Source: a virus. Taken from it: a DNA stretch of 27,699 nucleotides. The stretch lies in the IMG/VR virus record IMGVR_UViG_3300031952_004490, positions 1 to 27,699 of that record; one strand, 5' to 3'. This document shows, piece after piece, positions 1 to 8,029 of the stretch. A program made the translations under genes and the position numbers. Under the pieces are notes generated by a model. It had not been told where the DNA came from. It was given only the letters and a program-made list of their open reading frames with translations, and did no database searches. Position 1 is the stretch's first letter. Each line of letters begins with the position of its first letter.

Positions 1-74
1 AAGGCATCGGTTTTTAAAGCGGCATCCCAATCTGCCTGCCACTTCTCGAAGTCATTGTAATCTTGATCTTTCAT
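1..74 (-). CDS. Unknown protein, N-terminal 24 residues only (runs off left edge)
   Basis: An open frame begins with ATG at 74 and runs out of the window without a stop. The visible peptide starts MKDQDYNDFEKWQADWDAAL and is charged and tryptophan-containing, which suits a small soluble helical protein. No family is recognised. No clear Shine-Dalgarno precedes the ATG. Instead the ATG lies in one arm of a short dyad (69-96). The gene follows the stop of the 203-codon upstream ORF by about 22 nt, so it is probably cotranscribed. Confidence 0.5.
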   Translation of the reverse strand, partial: MKDQDYNDFEKWQADWDAALKTDA

Positions 75-96
75 AATAATTTATATAGTTATGAAA
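69..96 (-). promoter_or_regulatory. Dyad with TATATAAAT loop covering the start codon
   Basis: Eight-base perfect arms (69-76 and 89-96) flank a 12-nt loop that reads CTATATAAATTA on the minus strand. One arm contains the ATG of the leftmost gene. The arrangement recalls the hairpins in front of the two endonuclease genes at 3.4 and 14.06 kb, but with a weaker A/T-rich stem and no Shine-Dalgarno. It could be an embedded promoter, a translation block or a weak terminator for the gene ending at 97. Confidence 0.35.
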
Positions 97-696
97 TTAT
101 GGTTTTACTAACAATTCTCGAACTTTCTTCTGGCTGGGTGCTTTGCCACTCATAGCCCCATAATAAAATTGATTATACCAACCAGTCATTTTCCCACGAT
201 AGCTAGTATTGCCTTCCAAAAACCAATTGACAGCATACGCTGTATTTTTCAAATACACTTGACCTTCAATAACATCGGGCACATTAAAAGTCTTTCTGTT
301 AAACTTTTTCCCCGCTCGCAATAAAATAGTGAACAAAGAACGTCGCATAGAAAAATTAGTCCACCATCTCGACGGTTTAACCCACACAACATCCTCTTGA
401 TTCGTTGGACCGAATTCTGTTTTTGGCGTTACATCTAATTTATCTTCAATGTGTTGAATAAATGCGGCAATATTTTTCAATCTGGTTTTTTCACTGCAAT
501 ACAAGAACTTATCTATTCTGTAAGATTCAGTCTGAAACGCATCTCGACATTTCATCCAACCCGAAACCGTTCCTTTAGCTTTTTTCTTGCCTGCCAACAA
601 CGCAAAACTACCACTTCTACGTGTGTTGTAATAAGACAAATTAAGTTCTTCGAAATCAAATTTGCTATCAGAAAAATTTTTCAATTTTAGTGCCAC
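97..696 (-). CDS. Unknown protein, about 199 aa
   Basis: No family is recognised. The protein is basic and rich in aromatic residues (WWTNFSMRR, a WYNQFYYG stretch near the C-terminus) with no signal peptide or membrane segment. The longest reading starts at a TTG (708) inside the upstream gene. I prefer GTG at 696 because GAGGTG sits a few bases before it, giving the N-terminus MALKLKNFSD. It lies just downstream of the 131-aa gene and is probably in the same transcript. Confidence 0.65.
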   Translation of the reverse strand: MALKLKNFSDSKFDFEELNLSYYNTRRSGSFALLAGKKKAKGTVSGWMKCRDAFQTESYRIDKFLYCSEKTRLKNIAAFIQHIEDKLDVTPKTEFGPTNQEDVVWVKPSRWWTNFSMRRSLFTILLRAGKKFNRKTFNVPDVIEGQVYLKNTAYAVNWFLEGNTSYRGKMTGWYNQFYYGAMSGKAPSQKKVRELLVKP

Positions 697-704
697 AATA
701 CACC

Positions 705-1100
705 TCAAAGATTAAGTAAAGAAATGCTGTCCCAATGAGGATCAGCCGGAAGATACTTAGGATCACAATAATAAAATATTTCCATTTTGTATTTATAAGG
801 TTTTTCCAAAACCTGCTCTCTAGTCATGCCATTCGCCATGTCTTCGGCTATTTCACGAGGAATACGAATTGAATCGCCTTCAGTTGCATACAACAAATTT
901 TTCATGATTTGAGAGGCTGACACACCTTTATTGGGCATATGCAACAAGTCAATCATTTGTTTCTTTTCATTGCTAGATACGAATTCAGCTATTGCTGAAT
1001 ATCTAACCATAATTTGACCTTTTTGTAAAGTATGATTTCTGACATCGAAAAAATATTTACTAAAATTCGTTTCATCAATAATTAATTCAGGTTCAGTCAT
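705..1100 (-). CDS. Unknown protein, 131 aa
   Basis: The ATG at 1100 overlaps the dnaE C-half stop by 4 nt (ATGA), so it is probably translationally coupled to the polymerase fragment. The sequence is soluble, mixed alpha/beta in character, with an acidic N-terminus (MTEPELIIDETNF) and a segment IRIPREIAEDMANGMTREQV that may be helical. No catalytic motif or known domain is apparent. Coupling to dnaE suggests, but does not show, a replication-related role. Confidence 0.7.
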   Translation of the reverse strand: MTEPELIIDETNFSKYFFDVRNHTLQKGQIMVRYSAIAEFVSSNEKKQMIDLLHMPNKGVSASQIMKNLLYATEGDSIRIPREIAEDMANGMTREQVLEKPYKYKMEIFYYCDPKYLPADPHWDSISLLNL

Positions 1101-4100
1101 ACTTCTAACACCTTAATTCCAAGATTGATAAGTTGATTGGGGTAACTCATTGGCTGGAATGCTTCCGTTTCATCCAATATTGTCGGTCTAGCCATAACCA
1201 CAATACGATGATCTTTGTCTTTTTCTTTTGGCAATTCCTTCCAACGATTTTGTTTAGAAGGTGCATCAAAAGTATATGATTGCCAACCACCCTCTGGCTT
1301 TTTCAAACGAATGCTTAAATAATTGCCTTTTCTAACATCGTTTTCCCAATATTCTAATTCTTCTTTAAATCTATCATAGTCGTCAGACCAGAATGTAATA
1401 GTTTGCGACTTGGAATTTGCATCTTCAACTAAAACCGTGTAATAAATTGTCTTTTTATTTTTCGATTCTTTTCGCTTAGGGCGTTCCACAACATGTAGCT
1501 CACAAGCACGAACCGAAACAGTCTCGTCTTCTTCAAAATCAGAAAATGCTCTGTCGCCTTGGAAATCTGGACTGCTCTCTAATAAGTGTTTCCAACTAAA
1601 TCCATAATATTTACTTTCAGCTACCTGCGGCACCTCGCACAAAAGCTCTTTCATGTCCGCAGTCAACACGCCACTCGGTATAAATCCTTCTAAAGGATCA
1701 ATAATAACTTCTTTATTAGAATTAGCTATCGATCTTTTATATTTTTGAACCGCCTTCCATAACGCCTTCATATCCTCTGCACTAATACTATGCCAAGGGC
1801 ACTCTGCATCCTGCGCAGCCTGCATCTCTGTGTGGAAATCTTCTTCTAAATCAAACTCCGCACCCCATGTTAAAACTTTCTCATATTTTGGATTTATTTC
1901 GAATTCAGTTACCTGCTTAGTCGGCATCTTACCTTTAAGTGCCAAAAACATTAAGAGCCATTTATTTCTAGGAGATAAATCTTCTTCGCCTTCTGGTCCG
2001 GTATATTTTTCCTCCATCGGCGACAAGATAGCTTCTGTTTCTATGATAAGCCTTTTCCGATTATCTGCCGCTCTTTTTTGAGCATCCATGAATTTTTTAT
2101 GTGCTGCTTTGTAATATTCATAATATTCATATAATTGAACAGGCTCATCATCCTCAAAAATACGCAAAGCAATTAAAGCTTTTACCACATTGGCATCTGT
2201 GCCGAAACGATGTAGAAAATCTTCGAAACCTGAATAAGGTTGGTTGGCTACTATCTTTTCAGCGACTTCATCACCAATGCCTTTTATATTAGCAAAACCC
2301 ATATAAATGGAGTCATCGGTAATATCAAATTTAACCTTTGATTTATTGAGCGTGACACGCCCAATACTTATACCCATGCTTTCCGCCTCTTGTCGGTATC
2401 CCTTGATTTTCGTAGCATCTTTTTCACAACTCAAAGTCGCCGTAAAAAATTCCAAAGGATAATGAGCTTTCAACCAAAGTAAACGACTAGAAATATACGC
2501 ATAGGCAACAGAATGACTGTTTGATGTTATAATTCCTGTGGGCAATATAAAGTTGTGCGTTGGGCAGGCAACTTCAAGATCATACATTTGTCGTTTGCCC
2601 ACGGCACGGACTCGTACAATTTTCCTAGACACCAAATTCCTGGTATCGGATATCCCAGCATGTAAGTTAGAACCTGGAACCACTCTTCCTTCATTGCTCC
2701 ATTTGACGATTTGAAACATTCCATACCTGCTCTGATTAAAGTTATATTCTTGCGGGAAATTGCTTCTTCTTTGAGCATTTGATCCCGTTCTTGAATAATA
2801 CTCCAAGGTCTGTTCCATTTCACAGGCCACGTCTCTTTGAAATGATGAGGACCATCGATTTCTATCCAAACATGGTCTTTCACAAAATCCACTTGTTTGC
2901 GAAATTCCCCACATCGAATTTTCGACATCTCCCATCCCAAAGTTGCTTTCAACCACTGTTCCATTCTTGATCGTTTGGAACTTTTCCAAGCTGCTTCGGT
3001 GCAGGCGGCAAACTTCTCTGGATTGTTTTTTCGCCATTCGCTCAACTGTTTCGCCCGAGCAGCCAATATTTCTGGTCTCGAAGAAGTCTTCTTCGCTGTC
3101 TCGGAAAAAATTGCTTTCCTTTCGGGAGACAAATTGTCTGCATTTAACTTCTCCATTTTGATCCGAATATTTTCGGCTTTGACAATGTTGCATTTGGAGC
3201 AGGTCTTTAAATGAGCCTCTCGCAATCTCCAAGTTACAAAAGTTTCTCCACATCTTGCCGTATGAACTATTGTTTCTCCATTGGGTTTTTTCTTCCAAGC
3301 CGTTCGGATACATTTCTCGCAAGACTTGTGATGAGCATACATCATTCTTTGAGAATTCACAATTTGTCCGCACCGAGTCGTCCATATATTTTTCATCCAC
3401 GCTCCTATAGTTAGGGTCACTATATATAGTAGAGCGTGTTCTGCAAATTTTTCGTAAAGAAATTTGTCCTTCTGGAGTTAAAAATTTATGATCTAAACTA
3501 CAAATTATTAAATATCCATCATCAAATGTTACTTCATAACCCTCTATAATCCCATGATTATGTAAAGCCACAACAGGTGATTTTATAGTTTCGCCTTGTT
3601 CGTTCACAGAATAAACAATATCACCAGGGACAAAATCTTCTATTTTCTTCAATCCTTTATCAGTTGGAACTAAAGTTCCTTTGGTCACACTTTTATTGAA
3701 TCCGTAATCAGCAAATGCCTCAATTTGATCCCATAATCCTTGAACTTGTGCCTCAGTCCATCCCAAAGTCTTCTGTCCATTTTTAATGAACATTTCTTTG
3801 TATCGACCAAATATCTTGATTTTCTTTTTAGATACGGCTTTACGAACAATTTCGCAATGCATATCGGGAACATTCCCAACTACACGCAGAATCTTCATCA
3901 ATTGTTCTTGGAATGCCATAACACCATAGGTCGAACCTAAAATAGGTTGCAACACAGGATGCAATTCATATTGTTCATAACCCCGTTTACGAGATACATA
4001 AACATCATGCATTCCCAAGCCCATCGGACCAGGGCGATACAGTGCCGAATAAGCTGCCAAATCGTCAAATGAATCAACGCCACCACGCCGCACTAATTCT

Positions 4101-5050
4101 CGAATGCCCTCACTGTCAAATTGGAATATACATTTCAATTTACCTTCATTAGCCAAAGCTAATGCGGCTGGATCATTCAAATAAGCCGTATCGCTCCAAT
4201 CTGATTGTCCTGGCATGGCACAAATAGAATCGATACCATGTCGTTCTTTGATAATTTTACAAGCTTTTGCAATCTGCAAGAGGTTTATAATGGCCAATAA
4301 ATCGAATTTAATCAATCCTAATGGACCTAAATCCGTCCCGTGCAAACCTTCAACGAAGGCAGAAACGTGAGCCCCATCTTTACCACGAACTAACGGAACC
4401 AATGTATCTATAGGGCGGCTAGATATGATGAGACCCGCCGCATGCATACCAGTGCCACGATTACGATTTAATAGCTTCTTGGCAGCTTCTGCTACGTCTG
4501 GATTTTCTTCACAATATTTCTTTAAATCAGGATATTGCTCCAATGCTTTGTCCCAAGTCAAAGCATTGCCGTCATCATCTTTCAAACCCATTTTAGTAGT
4601 AAGTTTTAAGACTTCACTACGATCTTTGCCATGCACCCGAGCCATGTCAATTAAAGATGATTTGATGCCGAACGTTGTGTAATTGCCAATAGCACAAACG
4701 TTATCGACGCCAAATTCTTTTAATGCCCATTCGGTTTTAAGATAATCCCGAACTACAGGCAAATAATCCATATCTATATCTGGAAATTCACCTTGAACAT
4801 AAACTGGAGGTTCATCGATATCAAAATCATCGACTAAACCCAAAAGATAAGCAAAGAATAAATTGTTTTCATTCTTGGCGAATTTACATTTCTTTTTATA
4901 TAGATCATAAAAATACTCAAACTCCATCAAAGCTTCAATTTCTTTGACTTCTGATGTGAGTCGATCAACAAAATTCCCTTGGGTTAACCCCAAGGCAACC
5001 ATACGATCACGACAAGCGTGAAACAAAACGCTTTTAACATCTACTTCCAT
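1097..5050 (-). CDS. dnaE: DNA polymerase III alpha subunit, C-terminal half, with intein
   Basis: This encodes the catalytic C-terminal part of a bacterial-type (C-family) replicative polymerase; the PHP and first palm motif are in a separate gene at 16.4-17.8 kb. After about 85 residues without clear counterpart come PDIDMD (about 90-95, catalytic Asp91 and Asp93, equivalent to E. coli D401/D403), GTGMHAAGLIIS, and LIKFDLL (Asp250, equivalent to D555). Next are LYRPGPMGLG, TYGVMAFQEQ and FADYGFNK, where an intein of about 391 aa (454-844) interrupts before SHSVAYAYIS. Then follow a helix-hairpin-helix (ANIKGIGDEVAEKI) and an OB-like domain (YYTVLVEDANSKSQTITFW). No beta-clamp motif was identified with confidence. 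The start ATG has AAGGAA upstream. The mature protein after splicing would be about 926 aa. Confidence 0.95.
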   Translation of the reverse strand: MEVDVKSVLFHACRDRMVALGLTQGNFVDRLTSEVKEIEALMEFEYFYDLYKKKCKFAKNENNLFFAYLLGLVDDFDIDEPPVYVQGEFPDIDMDYLPVVRDYLKTEWALKEFGVDNVCAIGNYTTFGIKSSLIDMARVHGKDRSEVLKLTTKMGLKDDDGNALTWDKALEQYPDLKKYCEENPDVAEAAKKLLNRNRGTGMHAAGLIISSRPIDTLVPLVRGKDGAHVSAFVEGLHGTDLGPLGLIKFDLLAIINLLQIAKACKIIKERHGIDSICAMPGQSDWSDTAYLNDPAALALANEGKLKCIFQFDSEGIRELVRRGGVDSFDDLAAYSALYRPGPMGLGMHDVYVSRKRGYEQYELHPVLQPILGSTYGVMAFQEQLMKILRVVGNVPDMHCEIVRKAVSKKKIKIFGRYKEMFIKNGQKTLGWTEAQVQGLWDQIEAFADYGFNKSVTKGTLVPTDKGLKKIEDFVPGDIVYSVNEQGETIKSPVVALHNHGIIEGYEVTFDDGYLIICSLDHKFLTPEGQISLRKICRTRSTIYSDPNYRSVDEKYMDDSVRTNCEFSKNDVCSSQVLREMYPNGLEEKTQWRNNSSYGKMWRNFCNLEIARGSFKDLLQMQHCQSRKYSDQNGEVKCRQFVSRKESNFFRDSEEDFFETRNIGCSGETVERMAKKQSREVCRLHRSSLEKFQTIKNGTVVESNFGMGDVENSMWGISQTSGFCERPCLDRNRWSSSFQRDVACEMEQTLEYYSRTGSNAQRRSNFPQEYNFNQSRYGMFQIVKWSNEGRVVPGSNLHAGISDTRNLVSRKIVRVRAVGKRQMYDLEVACPTHNFILPTGIITSNSHSVAYAYISSRLLWLKAHYPLEFFTATLSCEKDATKIKGYRQEAESMGISIGRVTLNKSKVKFDITDDSIYMGFANIKGIGDEVAEKIVANQPYSGFEDFLHRFGTDANVVKALIALRIFEDDEPVQLYEYYEYYKAAHKKFMDAQKRAADNRKRLIIETEAILSPMEEKYTGPEGEEDLSPRNKWLLMFLALKGKMPTKQVTEFEINPKYEKVLTWGAEFDLEEDFHTEMQAAQDAECPWHSISAEDMKALWKAVQKYKRSIANSNKEVIIDPLEGFIPSGVLTADMKELLCEVPQVAESKYYGFSWKHLLESSPDFQGDRAFSDFEEDETVSVRACELHVVERPKRKESKNKKTIYYTVLVEDANSKSQTITFWSDDYDRFKEELEYWENDVRKGNYLSIRLKKPEGGWQSYTFDAPSKQNRWKELPKEKDKDHRIVVMARPTILDETEAFQPMSYPNQLINLGIKVLEV
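2527..3396 (-). CDS. Vsr-like (EDxHH) putative homing endonuclease, out of frame inside the intein
   Basis: A 289-aa protein encoded wholly within the intein DNA, in the +1 frame relative to dnaE. The ATG at 3396 has AGGAG five bases upstream. The N-terminus has two tandem zinc-binding repeats with identical spacing: Cys9/His22/Cys26/Cys29 and Cys49/His62/Cys66/Cys69. A charged linker is followed by a Vsr/PD-(D/E)XK-type core, QVDFV (Asp170) and WIEIDGPHHF (Glu179, Asp181, His184, His185), then IRAG. These are hallmarks of very-short-patch-repair-like homing nucleases. The last ~37 residues are read from the same DNA as intein blocks F/G, and the stop lies 8 nt before the intein boundary. It probably cuts intein-less dnaE alleles. 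Read-through of both frames across about 870 nt is striking. Confidence 0.85.
   Translation of the reverse strand: MKNIWTTRCGQIVNSQRMMYAHHKSCEKCIRTAWKKKPNGETIVHTARCGETFVTWRLREAHLKTCSKCNIVKAENIRIKMEKLNADNLSPERKAIFSETAKKTSSRPEILAARAKQLSEWRKNNPEKFAACTEAAWKSSKRSRMEQWLKATLGWEMSKIRCGEFRKQVDFVKDHVWIEIDGPHHFKETWPVKWNRPWSIIQERDQMLKEEAISRKNITLIRAGMECFKSSNGAMKEEWFQVLTYMLGYPIPGIWCLGKLYESVPWANDKCMILKLPAQRTTLYCPQEL
3398..3438 (-). promoter_or_regulatory. RBS-sequestering hairpin with embedded TATATATA, before nested endonuclease
   Basis: Perfect 7-bp GC-rich arms (CACGCTC at 3438-3432 pairing with GAGCGTG at 3404-3398, minus-strand sense) enclose a 27-nt loop. Most of the Shine-Dalgarno AGGAG (3406-3402) lies in the 3' arm. 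The loop contains ACTATATATAGT. Transcripts from dnaE would form the hairpin and hide the RBS; a transcript starting within the loop would lack the 5' arm. The same architecture is known for T4 I-TevI and is inferred here. Confidence 0.6.
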
Positions 5051-5101
5051 TTATTTTTCCTTATGGAAGTAGAATATCAAAGAATCTAAAGTCTGCCTAG
5101 A

Positions 5102-5581
5102 CTAGATTGCAGATAAACCGAGTAGTTTAAAAACTTCGGTTAAATATTCAGAAGTAGCTACATTCGTGCCGCCATAAGTCTTTTCGGCATTGCCAGCTAC
5201 ATTAAGAGTTTCAATATTATTTTCTAAAAGCCAATCCACTACTTCTTGCGCCGGACGAGGATCATTCAAATCCACATCGATATGTGGCTTTTTATATTGT
5301 TCAATGGCTTTTAATGTGCAAATTTCACCCGGTGATTGGAAATTAAAAGCAAGACGAATTGTCCCATCGGCATCTTTAACATTTTGATATGTTCTGGGGA
5401 CATAACTAGCTGAAGCGTGTTCTACAATACCATAAAGGCTCTCATATTGCGGTTTAGGACCATCCGTTGTAATCCAACCCTTGGGCATAATGCCGCCCGT
5501 AGGCAAACCAAACTTCTTAGCAGTCGCTAACCCTGCAATGTCGGCACCACTTTGAGCCCCTGATCTTACGAATTTAAGCAT
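5102..5581 (-). CDS. Putative molybdenum-cofactor carrier-like SLOG protein
   Basis: The 159-aa sequence opens with VRSGAQSGADIAGLATAKK and continues with LPTGGIMPKGW, the glycine-rich nucleotide or ligand-binding start of the putative Mo-carrier (SLOG/lysine-decarboxylase-like Rossmann) family. The family otherwise shows SGGQTGVDRAAL and TGGWCPKG. Further family-like segments are IRLAF, CTLKAIEQYKKP, and the C-terminal LNVAGNAEKTYGG (usually LNVAGPRxS). Family members are usually about this length. In phages such SLOG proteins may bind or process nucleotide-derived ligands; the ligand here is unknown. The ATG overlaps the upstream stop (ATGCTTAA). Confidence 0.75.
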   Translation of the reverse strand: MLKFVRSGAQSGADIAGLATAKKFGLPTGGIMPKGWITTDGPKPQYESLYGIVEHASASYVPRTYQNVKDADGTIRLAFNFQSPGEICTLKAIEQYKKPHIDVDLNDPRPAQEVVDWLLENNIETLNVAGNAEKTYGGTNVATSEYLTEVFKLLGLSAI

Positions 5582-5762
5582 CTTTTTTCAACTCATATTC
5601 AACATGTTCTAGATCATTATCTTCAACCTCTACAAATTGCAACCCATGTGCTTGAAGTAGCCGATTAACAGATCGCATTACCTCTTGTGTGTGGCTATAA
5701 ATATCATCAATGATATCACGCTCATAATAAGATTCGCCAACACCAATAGATAATTTAGTCAT
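5574..5762 (-). CDS. Unknown small protein, 62 aa
   Basis: A longer in-frame reading begins at 5795, but ATG at 5762 overlaps the AAA-ATPase stop by 8 nt (ATGACTAA) and fits the coupled style of the neighbours, giving MTKLSIGVGESYYERDIIDD. The peptide is soluble, predicted largely helical, with an acidic/basic C-terminus (VEDNDLEHVEYELKKDA). No family is recognised. It links the AAA ATPase and the SLOG protein in one transcript. Confidence 0.6.
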   Translation of the reverse strand: MTKLSIGVGESYYERDIIDDIYSHTQEVMRSVNRLLQAHGLQFVEVEDNDLEHVEYELKKDA

Positions 5763-6765
5763 CTTTATCTTTGCCTTCAAAATGGGTAAAGCCAAAATTG
5801 TTTTTATCGTCTTCCTCAGAAGATACTTTTTCTTCCACCATGCTCTTTAAGCTTTTAATGACCCCATCATATGGATCACCTAAAATACAAACAGCAATAT
5901 ATAACTCCTTCAAATGAGCAACTGACATTTTCGCCGTATCTTTCACCCAGCGATTAAGATCATAATCGTGCGTCTTATCTTTAAACAAATGCTCGAAATA
6001 AAGACGACGAGAAGCTTCTTTAGGATGCGGCATTTTGTAACGACGATCAAACCGACTAGGACGATTAATGATTCGTGGTCCTAGTTTTTCAGGATAATTC
6101 GTTGTTGCCAAATAAACAACTTTATCAATTGATTCAATGCCATCTAGAATGTTGAGAACATCAGTTTCTCCCCATTCTTCAATCGTGGCATCAATATCCT
6201 CCATTAATACAACTAATGGGGTATCTTTTTGAATTGTGCGAATAACACGAATACATTCAATAAATATATTGGGCACACCAAATTTAATGGCAATCCCATT
6301 ACGCTCAAATACATCCCGCAGGATTAATTTGATGGTGCTGCTTTTGCCACTGCCCGGTGGACCCCATAAAATAACGCCTCGTTTATAGGGCAATTTATTT
6401 TCTCGAAACTTAGCTTCTAATTCCCAAAATTTTTGAATTTCAGCAACAACACGTTGAGAATTTGTTTCTGGAAATTCCAGCAAACCCTCTGTATTGCAAT
6501 CTACCTTTTCAAGAAAATAGCCTCGATTAGGACAATACTTTGGCTCCCATAAAGCCGGGCCAAGTTCATCATAAGTTCTTCCCGCAGGAAAGAATTTGAT
6601 ATTGTCTGTCGAAGTCCATTGTTGATATGCGCCCGAAGATTCTTCTTCTTCATCTGGTGCGTCATATTCGTAAGGACGTGGAGCTTTAATTTTAGCTTTA
6701 ACAACCTTCGCTACTTCGGATGCCAAAATTTTATTTAGCTCTTTATTTTCTGTTTGTAATGACAT
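5755..6765 (-). CDS. AAA+ ATPase, BCS1-like
   Basis: The 336-aa protein has a single AAA module: Walker A GPPGSGKS (about 135-142), Walker B VVLMEDID (about 185-192) and sensor-1 YLATTNYPEKL (Asn223). An arginine-finger segment NRPSRFDRR (about 234-242) is the BCS1/AAA arrangement. The N-terminal ~125 residues include an acidic patch (DAPDEEEESS) and lack a transmembrane helix, unlike mitochondrial BCS1. The lid region after 250 is short. AAA proteins of this type remodel or unfold protein partners; the substrate is unknown. It sits in a coupled run with the 62-aa and SLOG genes. The ATG at 6765 follows AGG. Confidence 0.88.
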   Translation of the reverse strand: MSLQTENKELNKILASEVAKVVKAKIKAPRPYEYDAPDEEEESSGAYQQWTSTDNIKFFPAGRTYDELGPALWEPKYCPNRGYFLEKVDCNTEGLLEFPETNSQRVVAEIQKFWELEAKFRENKLPYKRGVILWGPPGSGKSSTIKLILRDVFERNGIAIKFGVPNIFIECIRVIRTIQKDTPLVVLMEDIDATIEEWGETDVLNILDGIESIDKVVYLATTNYPEKLGPRIINRPSRFDRRYKMPHPKEASRRLYFEHLFKDKTHDYDLNRWVKDTAKMSVAHLKELYIAVCILGDPYDGVIKSLKSMVEEKVSSEEDDKNNFGFTHFEGKDKDD

Positions 6766-6802
6766 AGCCTAATTTTATTAAAATCAAAAACAAAAATCAA
6801 TA

Positions 6803-8029
6803 TCAACTTAAATACTTTGTGTCAATCCGAGACTTCAAAAATGAAAAGTTCTGCTGCGGTGCCCAATAAACTCTTTTCCAACGAATCCCATGCAATAAAA
6901 CTACCTTAACCAACATGCGATCAACCGGCAGCAACTTTGACGCCAAGACCGACATGCTGCTATCAGCACCCATAAATCGGTTGCAATTTTTCAATAATTC
7001 AATCGATTCCAACATACTCGTCTGACCCGATAAATCTACTAAACTAGAATGCGTGGGGATAGATTCTTTTTTATCATTTAAAACATATCCCTGAACTTGT
7101 TTATCTTCCAAAAATGATAAAACAGAAGCCCAATCAGCATCATCAAAATTCCTGGTCACTTCACAAGGTGATCCATCAGCATTTCTAAAACTGCCGCTGG
7201 CATATGGACAAATTACCACATAATCATCTGCCGAATTTGCCTCTTTAAGCCAACTCGAATTGTTATATGTTAAATTGCCTGCGGTGATTTGAGGGAACAC
7301 ATTGAAAATACTGCAATCCAACGATTGCAGTAATCCCTCCGAAGGATTCGGAATCAAATCTAAACAATCCTGTTTATATTTGAAATTGGAAAAATTTCTC
7401 CAATCATCCCAAACAATGACATGCTCAACATCATATACGGCACTGATTAAATTGTGAATAATAGAATGTTGTTTAGTGGCATAATAAACAGTTTTAAGCT
7501 TGCTTCTAAAAGCATCGCTGAAAAAACTATCCAAGGCAAAAATATCACCAATGCCGCCTGTGATAAAAATAGAGTCAGAATTTTCAAAATCCAACCGAGG
7601 TGTTGGATAATGATAATGCATTTCAGGCTCACAACCAACAACAACAATGTGTTCTTTTGCAAATAAATCAGCAAGGCTTTGAGCGAAACCAACCTCCACT
7701 AAGCCAAAATCAAAATCAGCATCTGAATGACGAGCCGTGCCAACATAGGAATAAACATTGGAATCAATCGCCCCAAATGTTAATTTGTGGGAACCTAGCT
7801 GAACTTCAAATGACGTTGGACCAATACGATACGCCGTCGCAATGTTGAGGATAGAATCCGTTTTGTATTCGACAAGATAATTAGAATGCAGTTCGCCGCT
7901 CTCGGTCAAAGGCAAAAGACAACAACCTGCCCCTTGCCCTTCGTTTTTGGGAATACACTCACGCTTATTTTCATCCAAAATCATTACATGCATGTAAGGA
8001 TACATGTAATGAAAAATATCATCACTCAT
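6803..8029 (-). CDS. Glycosyltransferase-like protein (GT-B, GT9/heptosyltransferase-like)
   Basis: The 408-aa protein has a middle segment IFITGGIGDIFALDSFFSDA, the glycine-rich first Rossmann strand of GT9-type enzymes (GxGD). The C-terminal half reads VDLSGQTSMLESIELLKNCN then RFMGADSSMSVLASKL, matching the GT9 donor-binding region (DLxGxTSLxExxxLL and xxGxDSGxxHLA). The first ~140 residues are extra and unassigned. It could decorate host surface polysaccharide, phage DNA or a protein, but substrate specificity is not readable. The ATG overlaps the gyrA stop by 4 nt. The family call rests on these two motif regions and is moderate. Confidence 0.6.
   Translation of the reverse strand: MSDDIFHYMYPYMHVMILDENKRECIPKNEGQGAGCCLLPLTESGELHSNYLVEYKTDSILNIATAYRIGPTSFEVQLGSHKLTFGAIDSNVYSYVGTARHSDADFDFGLVEVGFAQSLADLFAKEHIVVVGCEPEMHYHYPTPRLDFENSDSIFITGGIGDIFALDSFFSDAFRSKLKTVYYATKQHSIIHNLISAVYDVEHVIVWDDWRNFSNFKYKQDCLDLIPNPSEGLLQSLDCSIFNVFPQITAGNLTYNNSSWLKEANSADDYVVICPYASGSFRNADGSPCEVTRNFDDADWASVLSFLEDKQVQGYVLNDKKESIPTHSSLVDLSGQTSMLESIELLKNCNRFMGADSSMSVLASKLLPVDRMLVKVVLLHGIRWKRVYWAPQQNFSFLKSRIDTKYLS

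Larger units (their letters stand above)
2519..3691 (-). other. Intein in DnaE at FNK/SHS, 391 codons
   Basis: The insertion interrupts the conserved polymerase string GFNK-SHS. It begins with Ser (SVTKGTLVPTDKGLKKIEDF, block A) and carries a block B-like CSLDHKFLT. It ends with YDLEVACPTHNFILPTGIIT followed by Ser-Asn (blocks F/G); the next extein residue is Ser. The penultimate residue is Ser rather than the usual His. N- and C-terminal splicing blocks are both in the dnaE frame. The central roughly 240 codons in that frame look non-homologous and Ser/Arg/Asn-rich because a different gene is encoded there in the +1 frame. The site lies 4 residues downstream of the cyanobacterial split DnaE intein site (before CFNKSH). 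Activity is inferred, not shown. Confidence 0.9.

Noticed and set aside
2897-3214. Plus-strand ORFs across the intein
   Set aside because: They lie opposite two overlapping minus-strand frames, have no Shine-Dalgarno and no recognisable motifs.
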